Of a stretch of 64,000 nucleotides of DNA, positions 35,820-42,924 are shown in pieces. A program made the position numbers and the translations under genes. Positions within the stretch are counted from its first letter, which is position 1, and every line of letters starts with the position of its first letter. The stretch lies in the NCBI RefSeq assembly GCF_017592475.1, contig NZ_JAGFNP010000006.1:192995-256994 (forward strand), given 5' to 3'. The stretch is from Glycomyces niveus (lineage in GTDB: Bacteria; Actinomycetota; Actinomycetes; Mycobacteriales; Micromonosporaceae). The notes beneath the pieces were generated by a model that did not search any database, was not told where the DNA came from, and saw only the letters and a list, made by a program, of their open reading frames with translations.

Positions 35820-36587
35820 ATGATCGAGTACTACTCCCCCGCCGAGATCGAGGCGATGCGCCCGGCCGGCCGCTTCGTGGCCGGGATCCTCTCCGAGCTG
35901 GCCCGCACCGCCGAGGTCGGCATGAACCTGCTCGAACTCGACGACCTGGTCGCGCGCCGCATCAAGGAGGCCGGGGCGGTCTCCTGCTATGTGGACTACC
36001 ACCCGTCGTTCGGCGGGAGCCCGTTCGGGAAGGTGCTGTGCACGTCGGTGAACGACGCGGTGCTGCACGGCCTGCCGTTCGATTACAAGCTCAAGGACGG
36101 CGACCTGGTCAGCTTCGACTTCGCCGCCCAAGTGGACGGCTGGGTCGCGGACTCGGCGCTCTCGGTCGTGGTGGGGAACGCGAGCGAGCGGGACCTGCAC
36201 CTGATCGACACCACGGCGCGGGCGCTCGAGGCGGGCATCGCGGCGGCGAAGGTGGGGAACAAACTCGGCGACATCGGGCACGCGATCGCGACCGTGGCGC
36301 GCGGCGACGGCCTCGGCGTGAACACGCAGTTCGGCGGGCACGGCGTGGGCCGCACCATGCACGGCGACCCGCACGTGCCGAACGACGGCCGCCCGGGCCG
36401 GGGCATGAAGCTCAAGCCGGGCCTGGTCATCGCGATCGAGCCGTGGTTCCTGCAGACGACCGACGAGATCGTCTACGACCCCGACGGGTGGACGCTGCGG
36501 AGCGCGGACGGCTCTCGCGGCGCGCACATGGAGCACACGGTCGCGATCACGGAGGACGGGCCGATCATCCTCACCGCGAGGGACTGA
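35820..36587 (+). CDS. map: Methionine aminopeptidase, type I
   Basis: 255-residue metallopeptidase that removes N-terminal Met. The five metal ligands are visible: Asp in LVSFDFA and VADSA, His in [16 protein letters not shown], Glu in AIEPWF, and Glu in MEHTVAI. I use ATG 35820 ([18 protein letters not shown]), with AAGGG 6 nt upstream; the frame is open to 35775. There is no SH3-like N-terminal extension. Actinomycetes often have two map genes, so this may be one of a pair. Confidence 0.93.
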   Translation: MIEYYSPAEIEAMRPAGRFVAGILSELARTAEVGMNLLELDDLVARRIKEAGAVSCYVDYHPSFGGSPFGKVLCTSVNDAVLHGLPFDYKLKDGDLVSFDFAAQVDGWVADSALSVVVGNASERDLHLIDTTARALEAGIAAAKVGNKLGDIGHAIATVARGDGLGVNTQFGGHGVGRTMHGDPHVPNDGRPGRGMKLKPGLVIAIEPWFLQTTDEIVYDPDGWTLRSADGSRGAHMEHTVAITEDGPIILTARD

Positions 36588-36725
36588 GCGGACGGCTCGA
36601 GCGGCGATCCGGCGGGCACGCCGAACACGCATCGCTCGGCTAGGGAAGGACCCCCGGTTTCCAAGCTAGGTCGCGGAACCTGAAGCGCAGCTGAAGTGAG
36701 GCGTTCCCCACGGCGTGGCGGCGCC

Positions 36726-37355
36726 TCAGTGGTCCGCTTCGGTCCTCGCCAGGCGGGCCATGCGATCGATCATGCGCTCGGTGGTGATCTCCTCGGCGGT
36801 GACGGCGTAGCCGTAGTGGTCGCGCCAGTCGCCGTCGATGTAGAGGTAGCGCTTGTGCAGGCCCTCGCGGCGGAGGCCGAGCTTCTCGGCGACGCGGTTC
36901 GAGGGGCCGTTCTCAGGCCGGATGTTCACTTCGATGCGGTGCAGGCGGCCGACGGTGAGGGCGTGGTCGACCACGAGCGCGAGCGCGGTCGCGGTGATGC
37001 CGCGCCCGGCGTGGCCGCGGTCGATCCAGTAGCCCGCGTAAGCGGAGCCGAAGGCGCGGCGCACGATGTTGCCGACCGTGAGGCCGCCGCAGAGCTCGCC
37101 CTGCCAGCACACGGCGAGGGGCCAGCTCGTGCCGTCCTTGATCGAGCGCTTGAGGCCGCGGAGCATGGCGCGGAACGCGGCGGGCGAGTGCGCCTCGTGC
37201 CAGGTCGTGCCGGTGCCGGGTTCCCAAGGGGCGAGCCAGGCTTCGTTGGCGCGGCGCAGCTCGGACCAGCGTGCGGCGTCGGAGCGCCGGAAGGGGCGGA
37301 CGCTGACGTCGCCGTGGTGGAGGTGCACGGGCCAACCGGGGTTGGAGAGGGTCAT
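36726..37355 (-). CDS. rimJ: GNAT acetyltransferase, RimJ/RimL type
   Basis: 209-residue GNAT protein with VSVRPFRRSDAARW at the N-terminus, acetyl-CoA loop region GYWIDRGHAGRGITATAL, and ENGPSNRVAEKLGLRREG. The gene follows moeA by 25 bp and galU-moeA-rimJ is a conserved actinobacterial run (Rv0993-Rv0995, from memory). RimJ/RimL proteins acetylate N-termini of ribosomal proteins; the substrate here is inferred from family and position only. Confidence 0.85.
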   Translation of the reverse strand: MTLSNPGWPVHLHHGDVSVRPFRRSDAARWSELRRANEAWLAPWEPGTGTTWHEAHSPAAFRAMLRGLKRSIKDGTSWPLAVCWQGELCGGLTVGNIVRRAFGSAYAGYWIDRGHAGRGITATALALVVDHALTVGRLHRIEVNIRPENGPSNRVAEKLGLRREGLHKRYLYIDGDWRDHYGYAVTAEEITTERMIDRMARLARTEADH

Positions 37356-37380
37356 TCGTTGTCCAGCTGCGGCTTGTTGA

Positions 37381-38619
37381 TCATCGGTTCCGGTCCAGGA
37401 GCAGCACGTCTACGGTCGAGCCGGCGGGCACCCGGGTCGCGTTCTCGCCGATCGTCATGAGGCCGGTCGCCTCGGCGAGTCCGGAGAGCGTGTAGGACGT
37501 GGCCCCCAGCGGGGCGACGGTGTAGCCGCCGCCGCGCCTCTCGGCGACGCGGACGGGCCGGAATTCGCGCAGCCCGCTCGGTGAGGATACGGGCTCGGTC
37601 AGGTTGGCGCGCACGCTGGGCCGGAAAACGGGCTCGGCTCCGGCGAGGCGCTGGATGAGCGGGCGGGCGATGACCTCGAACGCGATCGTGGCCGCGACGG
37701 GGTCGCCGGGGAGGCACACGACGGGGACCTCTTCGGGGCCGATCGTGCCGAAGCCCATGGTCTCGCAGAGGTACACGGCGACCGGGTTGAAGTCGACCGC
37801 GCCGTCCCGGGAGAAGGTGCGGCGCACCATGTCGCCGGGGCCGAGGCCGGTGCCGCCGGTGGTGATGACGAGGTCGGCGCGGAGGATCTGGTCGTCGAGG
37901 ACCGAGCGGAGCGCGTCGGGCTCGTCGTCGCAGATGCCGACGCGGTACGCGTGCGCGCCCGCCTCCGAGGCCGCGGCGGTGACGAGGTGGGAGTTGACGT
38001 CGATGAGCTGGCCGGGCTGCGAAGGGCGGCCGGTGTCGACGAGTTCGTCGCCGGTGGCGATGACGACGACGCGCGGGGTGGGGCGCACGACGACGTCGGC
38101 GATGCCGGCGGCGGCGAGGAGGCCGATGAGGTTGGGGGTGACGCGGCGGCCCTCGTGGGCGAGGATCTCGCCTGAGGGCCGCTCGGATCCCATGCGGCGC
38201 ACGCCGTGTCCGCGGCGCGGCACCTGCCGCACGTCGACGGTGGCCATGCCCTCGTCGGTCCACGCGAGGGGCACGACCATGTCCGCGCCCACCGGGAGCG
38301 CGGCCCCGGCGGCGACGGAGAAGCAGGTGCCGGAGACGAGGCGCACGGGGCGCCAGGACGAGGCGGCGAGGTCGCCGAGGACCTTGAGGCCCACGCCGCG
38401 TTCGGGGCTGGCGCCGGCGATGTCGTCGCCGTTGCACGCGTAGCCGTCGATCGCGGCGTAGTCGAAGGCGGGGAGCGGGCCGGGGTTGACCGCGTTCTCG
38501 GCCAGGACCGACCCGGTCGACTGGGTCATGTCGATGTCGACCGGGGGCAGGGGACGCACCAGGGCCAGCGCCTTCGCCAGGAAGTCGGCCAATGGCGTCG
38601 CCTCGCCGGTCCCCTTCAC
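37381..38619 (-). CDS. moeA: Molybdopterin molybdotransferase
   Basis: 412-residue MoeA that inserts molybdate into adenylated molybdopterin. Visible are the N-terminal PLPPVDIDMTQSTGSVLAE, LPAFDYAAIDGYA, the MogA-like domain with VVIATGDELVDTG and ITTGGTGLGPGDM, CLPGDPVAA, and a C-terminal beta domain. Start GTG 38619 has GAGGA abutting it; an internal TTG at 38592 is possible. Lies between galU and rimJ on one strand. Confidence 0.94.
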   Translation of the reverse strand: MKGTGEATPLADFLAKALALVRPLPPVDIDMTQSTGSVLAENAVNPGPLPAFDYAAIDGYACNGDDIAGASPERGVGLKVLGDLAASSWRPVRLVSGTCFSVAAGAALPVGADMVVPLAWTDEGMATVDVRQVPRRGHGVRRMGSERPSGEILAHEGRRVTPNLIGLLAAAGIADVVVRPTPRVVVIATGDELVDTGRPSQPGQLIDVNSHLVTAAASEAGAHAYRVGICDDEPDALRSVLDDQILRADLVITTGGTGLGPGDMVRRTFSRDGAVDFNPVAVYLCETMGFGTIGPEEVPVVCLPGDPVAATIAFEVIARPLIQRLAGAEPVFRPSVRANLTEPVSSPSGLREFRPVRVAERRGGGYTVAPLGATSYTLSGLAEATGLMTIGENATRVPAGSTVDVLLLDRNR

Positions 38620-38673
38620 TCCTCATCCCCCCGTCGGTCAAGTTCCTCTCAGCGCCGCCTCGCGGTCGCCGGG

Positions 38674-39564
38674 TCAGTCAAGTGTCGCACTGAATTCGCG
38701 CAGCCAGGCGTTGAAGCCGGGCAAGTCGTCCCGCTGGGTTGCGAGCTCGACCAGGGTCTGGAGGTACGCGACGGGCTCGCCGGTGTCGTAGCGGCGGCCG
38801 CGGAAGACGACGGCATGGACCGGGGTCCCGTTGGCGCGCATGGCCTCCATGGCGTCGGTGAGTTGGATCTCGCCGCCGCTGCCGGGCTCGGTCCGCTCGA
38901 GTACCGGGAAGATCGAGCCAGGGAGGACGTAGCGTCCGATGAGGATCAGGTTGGACGGCGCGTCTTCGACGGCGGGCTTCTCGACGAGGCCGGTGACCTC
39001 GACGACGTCCTCGGCGTCGGTCGGGCGGACGGCGGCGACGCCGTAGCGGGAGACCTGGTCGTCGGGGACCTCGATCAGGGCGAGGACGATGCCGCCGGTC
39101 TCGGACTGGAGGTCGATCATGCGCGGCAGGAGCTTGTCGTCGAGGTGGCACCACTCGTCGCCGAGGAGGACCGCGAAGGGCTCGTCGCCGACGTGGGAGG
39201 CGGCGCGGCCGACGGCGTGGCCGAGGCCTTTGGCGCCGCCTTGGCGGATGGCGGTGATCTCGGCGATGGACTCGGGCGCTTTGACCTTCGCGAGCATCGC
39301 GTTCTTGCTCTTGGCCTTGAGGGCGTTGTCGAGGTCGGCGCGGGCGTCGAAGTAGTCGATCATGGCGTCCTTGCCGGGGGCGGTGACGAGGGTGACGTCA
39401 TCGGCGCCGGCGGCGGCGGCTTCCTCCACGATGTACTGGAGGACGGGCTTGTCGACGATCGGCAGGAGTTCCTTGGGGATGGCCTTGGTGACCGGCAGGA
39501 AGCGGGTGGCGAAGCCGGCCGCGGGGATGACGGCTTTCGTGGCACGAGGCGCGGTTGCAGACAT
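38674..39564 (-). CDS. galU: UTP-glucose-1-phosphate uridylyltransferase
   Basis: 296-residue nucleotidyltransferase that makes UDP-glucose. It has the signature VIPAAGFATRFLPVTKAIPK, DKPVLQYIVEEA, GLGHAVGRA, VTGLVEKP and GGEIQLTDAM. One difference is GDEWCH where many GalU proteins have GDD at the metal/sugar site. ATG 39564 has TACCCT 6 nt upstream (leaderless), making galU the promoter-proximal gene of galU-moeA-rimJ. Confidence 0.95.
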   Translation of the reverse strand: MSATAPRATKAVIPAAGFATRFLPVTKAIPKELLPIVDKPVLQYIVEEAAAAGADDVTLVTAPGKDAMIDYFDARADLDNALKAKSKNAMLAKVKAPESIAEITAIRQGGAKGLGHAVGRAASHVGDEPFAVLLGDEWCHLDDKLLPRMIDLQSETGGIVLALIEVPDDQVSRYGVAAVRPTDAEDVVEVTGLVEKPAVEDAPSNLILIGRYVLPGSIFPVLERTEPGSGGEIQLTDAMEAMRANGTPVHAVVFRGRRYDTGEPVAYLQTLVELATQRDDLPGFNAWLREFSATLD

Positions 39565-39570
39565 ACCGCG

Positions 39571-39576
39571 AGGGTA
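39571..39576 (-). promoter_or_regulatory. Leaderless -10 box for galU
   Basis: TACCCT, 6 nt before ATG 39564. Confidence 0.55.
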
Positions 39577-39690
39577 GCGTGCGCACGCGGCGTGGCCGGT
39601 CAGCCACCCTGTCGAACAGGGGGTGAACGTTCATGTCGGGTGGTCCGGCGGCAGGGTCCGCTTGCCGGCAACCTTGTGGACGCTCGGTGT

Positions 39691-41667
39691 TCAGACGGCG
39701 GCCACTCGCCAGGTGTCGCGACCCGCGGCCTTGGCGGCGTAGAGGGCTTCGTCGGCGGCGGCGAGGACGCCGGTGGCGGTGTCGGCGTGCTCGCCGAGGA
39801 CGGCGACGCCGATGGAGACGGTGATGTCGAGTTCGCGGCCGCCGGAGGCGTCGTTGACCTTGAACTTGCGGGCGTTCACGGCCCGGCCGAGGCGCTCGGC
39901 GACGACGGACGCGCCGCCCGCGTCGGTCTCGGGCAGCAGGACCATGAACTCCTCGCCGCCGTGGCGGAACGCGAGGTCGACTTCGCGGATCTGGGCGGTG
40001 ATGCGGCGGGAGAGCTCGGTGAGGACCTGGTCGCCGACGGGGTGGCCGTAGGTGTCGTTGACGGTCTTGAAGCGGTCGAGGTCGATCGCGAGGAGCGCGG
40101 AGGGGCGCTGGTAGCGGCGGGCGCGCTCGGCCTCGCGGCGCAGGGAGGTCTGCATGAACCGGTAGTTCCACAGGCCCGTGAGCGGGTCGGTGAGGCTCAG
40201 CCGTTCGGCGTGGCGGTGCAGGAGCACGTTCTCGACGGCGACAGAGGCCTGCCCGGCGAAGGTCTTGAGGGTGTCGACGTCGCCCGGTTCGAAGTCGTCG
40301 CCGGCGATGCGGTTGTAGAGGACGAGGACGCCGAGGACGCCGGCGTCGGTGCGGGGGGCGCCGCTGAAGTCGGCGGAGCGGGAGCCGCCGGTGCGCTCGT
40401 GTTCGACCGGTTGGCGGCCGGAGAAGGGGACCGCGACGATGGTGTGGGCGTCGGGTTCGGTGGGGGCGCGGTGGCGGTCTTCGAAGCGGCCGTCGATGAT
40501 GCGGCCGTGGGCGGGGACGCCGCCGGCGGCGATCGAGCCGATGATGCCTTCGCCGATCCGAATGGACGCGGGCTCGGTGAGGCCGAGGTCGCCTTCGCCG
40601 GCGCGCTCGCGGAGCTGGTCGGCGTCGTCCACGTCGACGAGCATGATGACGCCGGCCTCGGCCCCGGCGGTGACCATCGCGGTGTCGAGGATGACCTCGA
40701 GGATGCGGTCGAGGTCGAGGGTGGCGGTGAGGGTCTGGCCGAGGCGGCCGAGCTGGCCGCGCATCTGGTCGCGGGAGGCGGTGAGGGCGTTGACGTACGA
40801 CTGGGTCTGGGCGGTCATGCGGTTGAACGCGAACGCGAGCTGCGCGACCTCGTCGCGGCCGTGCACCGGGACGCGCACGTTGAGGTCGCCCTGGGCGACG
40901 CGCTCGGCGGCGGCGGAGAGCTCCGCGAGGGGCCGGGTCGTGGAGCGGGCGAGCCACGCGGCCAGGCCGACCGCGCACACCGCGGAGGCGGTGACCATCG
41001 CGGCGAGGGTCCAGTACATGGGGGTCACGTCGGTGGCGACCGTGCCGATGCTCAAGGGCAGGAACGAGTCCGTGAAGTCCCAGCGGCCCGCGTCGGCGCT
41101 GCCGACCTCGAGCGGGGTTGGGCGGGAGTCCTGGAGGATGAGGTCGGCGTCCGCGACACGCGCGAGGCGGGCCAGGAAGGCCTGGTCGACTTCGCGGAAG
41201 GCACTGAACACCGCGGTGGAGCCGTCCGCGTTCTGGACCTCGGCCTGCGCGCCGAGCGCCACGATCGGGCCGGAGCCGGCGTAGGCGACGGTCTCGCCGC
41301 AGTCGACCCACGAGCCCTCCGGGGCCTCGGCGCCGATGTCGGTGCCCGGGCTCGTGCTCACCGAGGCGAGGCTGGAGAAGACGACGCCGTCGACCACCGC
41401 CCGGTCGACGAGGAGTTGCGCCATTTCGACCGCGTTCTCCTGATCGCCGTTACGGTAGTTCAATGCCACCGCCGCAGCCGAAGCCTGGATGCGCTCGCAG
41501 ATGGTGCCCAGGGTCGAGTCGACCATCGTCACCGCCGAGTTCGCCAGCGCCTCCCCGCGCGAGTCCGCCAGGTGGGACATGACGGCAGCGACGAACACGG
41601 CCCCCACCAGGACCGGCCCGAGCACGACGACGAGGAACGCCGTGGTGAGCCGTGAGCGCAGCGACAC
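39691..41667 (-). CDS. Membrane diguanylate cyclase (sensor-HAMP-GAF-GGDEF)
   Basis: 658-residue protein starting at GTG 41667 with GAGGGGGA upstream (the open frame reaches 41928, but that part is low-complexity and overlaps the divergent promoter). Layout: TM1 near residues 8-30, an extracytoplasmic sensor of about 200 residues, TM2 (MVTASAVCAVGLAAWLA), HAMP, a GAF domain, and a C-terminal GGDEF domain. The active site GGEEF (about 570-574) and DLDRFKTVNDTYGH are intact, and an RxxD inhibitory site (REVD) lies 5 residues before GGEEF. It should make c-di-GMP with product inhibition. No EAL domain. It lies between galU and the cyclo-ligase gene. Confidence 0.9.
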   Translation of the reverse strand: MSLRSRLTTAFLVVVLGPVLVGAVFVAAVMSHLADSRGEALANSAVTMVDSTLGTICERIQASAAAVALNYRNGDQENAVEMAQLLVDRAVVDGVVFSSLASVSTSPGTDIGAEAPEGSWVDCGETVAYAGSGPIVALGAQAEVQNADGSTAVFSAFREVDQAFLARLARVADADLILQDSRPTPLEVGSADAGRWDFTDSFLPLSIGTVATDVTPMYWTLAAMVTASAVCAVGLAAWLARSTTRPLAELSAAAERVAQGDLNVRVPVHGRDEVAQLAFAFNRMTAQTQSYVNALTASRDQMRGQLGRLGQTLTATLDLDRILEVILDTAMVTAGAEAGVIMLVDVDDADQLRERAGEGDLGLTEPASIRIGEGIIGSIAAGGVPAHGRIIDGRFEDRHRAPTEPDAHTIVAVPFSGRQPVEHERTGGSRSADFSGAPRTDAGVLGVLVLYNRIAGDDFEPGDVDTLKTFAGQASVAVENVLLHRHAERLSLTDPLTGLWNYRFMQTSLRREAERARRYQRPSALLAIDLDRFKTVNDTYGHPVGDQVLTELSRRITAQIREVDLAFRHGGEEFMVLLPETDAGGASVVAERLGRAVNARKFKVNDASGGRELDITVSIGVAVLGEHADTATGVLAAADEALYAAKAAGRDTWRVAAV

Positions 41668-41825
41668 CGAATCCCCCTCAAGTTCACTACTTAGAAGACT
41701 ACCTAGAGCTACCGACTCGACACGACACGGCGGGGCCATGTAAACGGGACTGACCGAAAGGGTGAGTGGGGAACTCCATTCAGGGGAATCCTCCCAGGTA
41801 CAAGCCACGCAAGGAAGGAAACGGC

Positions 41826-42428
41826 ATGCAAGAGGCGAAGAGTGCGGCCCGTCGGCAGCTGCTCGCGGCCCGGAACGCGATGCCCGGGGAGCAACGAGGT
41901 TACGCCGATCTGGCGACATGGAAGGCATTGCGGGACTTCCTCATCGAAGCCGTGGACGAAGGGGCCGTCGTGGCCGCGTACCGGCCGTTCGGCTCGGAGC
42001 CGGGCGCGGCGCTCGAACCCGAACTGCCCGAACGGCTCGCGGTGGTCTACAAGGTCCTCGAACCGGTGCTCATGCCCGACAAGGACCTCGCCTGGCGCGA
42101 GACCGGAGGCCCTGGGGGGCAAGGGGAGCCGGACGCGAACTCCGAGGGCGGGGACGGCCCGAACCCGGGCGGCGCGGTGCTCCCGCCGGACGCGATCAAG
42201 CAGGCCGCGGCCGTCATCGTCCCCGGCCTCGCCGTCTCGGATGATGGGATCCGGCTCGGCCGCGGGGGCGGGTCGTACGACCGGGCGCTGGCGCGGGTGG
42301 GGCCGGAGGTGCCGGTGGTGGCGCTGCTGCGCGACGGCGAGTTCGGCTTCCTGGTCCCGGTCGAGCCGCACGACCGGCCGGTGACGGGCGTGATCACCCC
42401 GGCCACGGGGTTCACCTCGTTGAGATAG
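41826..42428 (+). CDS. 5-formyltetrahydrofolate cyclo-ligase
   Basis: 200-residue enzyme (MTHFS/YgfA family) that returns 5-formyl-THF to 5,10-methenyl-THF. It starts at ATG 41826 with AAGGAAGG 8 nt upstream. Family marks are KSAARRQLLAARNAM, VAAYRPFGSEP, and the phosphate-binding RLGRGGGSYDRALA. An unusual Gly/Pro/Asp-rich insertion of about 30 residues (near 92-122) splits the middle of the domain. Divergent from the diguanylate cyclase and upstream of the FmdB/Ruc gene. Confidence 0.9.
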   Translation: MQEAKSAARRQLLAARNAMPGEQRGYADLATWKALRDFLIEAVDEGAVVAAYRPFGSEPGAALEPELPERLAVVYKVLEPVLMPDKDLAWRETGGPGGQGEPDANSEGGDGPNPGGAVLPPDAIKQAAAVIVPGLAVSDDGIRLGRGGGSYDRALARVGPEVPVVALLRDGEFGFLVPVEPHDRPVTGVITPATGFTSLR

Positions 42429-42481
42429 GCCACACGCCCGGCGCCCCGGCGCTGGAGAACCGCCTCCGGCACGGGATGGGA

Positions 42482-42508
42482 TTAGCACTCTTCGGCGTTG
42501 ACTGCTAA
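42482..42508 (+). promoter_or_regulatory. CIRCE element (HrcA operator) upstream of the FmdB/Ruc-like gene
   Basis: TTAGCACTC, 9-nt spacer, GACTGCTAA: the left arm is perfect and the right arm has one mismatch (GAGTGCTAA). A -35-like TTGACT (42498-42503) overlaps the right arm, so HrcA binding would block RNA polymerase. Confidence 0.85.
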
Positions 42509-42548
42509 TCTCGATCGGGATTTGTGTTGACTGCTGGAGGTCCGTGAA

Positions 42549-42854
42549 GTGCCTGTCTACGAATACCGCTGCAAGGAGTGCGGTTACGAGTTCGACAAAC
42601 ACCAGTCGTTCTCCGAAGCGCGCCTCACCGACTGCCCGAACTGCGAGGCCAAGGGCGCGCTGCGCAAGGTCTTCGGGAACGTGGGCGTGACCTTCAAGGG
42701 CAGCGGCTTCTACCGCACCGACTCCCGCTCGACCGACTCCAGCTCGCTGAGCTCGAACGGCTCCAAGAACGGGGCGAAGCAGAGCGAGGCCAAGTCGAAG
42801 TCCGAGGCGAAGCCGGCCAAGTCCGAGGCGAAGCCCGCCGCCAAGGCCGCCTGA
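42549..42854 (+). CDS. FmdB-family zinc ribbon protein, candidate Ruc chaperone
   Basis: 101-residue protein: an N-terminal zinc ribbon with two CxxC pairs (YRCKECGYEF, TDCPNCEA), then a low-complexity Ser/Lys/Glu/Ala-rich disordered tail. M. tuberculosis Rv0991c (Ruc), a redox-regulated heat-shock chaperone, has the same make-up and sits beside the cyclo-ligase gene (known from literature, recalled). Here the CIRCE element directly upstream supports HrcA-controlled heat-shock expression. GTG 42549 has GGAGGT at 7 nt. Oxidation of the cysteines would release zinc and activate holdase function, if the analogy holds. Confidence 0.85.
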   Translation: MPVYEYRCKECGYEFDKHQSFSEARLTDCPNCEAKGALRKVFGNVGVTFKGSGFYRTDSRSTDSSSLSSNGSKNGAKQSEAKSKSEAKPAKSEAKPAAKAA

Positions 42855-42876
42855 GCCGCGAACATCTGAACTTCCG

Positions 42877-42911
42877 CCGGTGCCCGGCCGCGTCGAGCGG
42901 CCGGGCACCGG
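42877..42911. terminator. Bidirectional terminator between ruc-like gene and PBP gene
   Basis: A 15-bp perfect stem (42877-42891 with 42897-42911) with a 5-nt loop between two convergent genes. Confidence 0.75.
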
Positions 42912-42924
42912 TGCGTTCACAGGC

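Noticed and set aside
38206..41655. 1149-codon open frame on the plus strand
   Set aside because: Runs antisense through moeA, galU and the diguanylate cyclase, all with clear motifs on the other strand.
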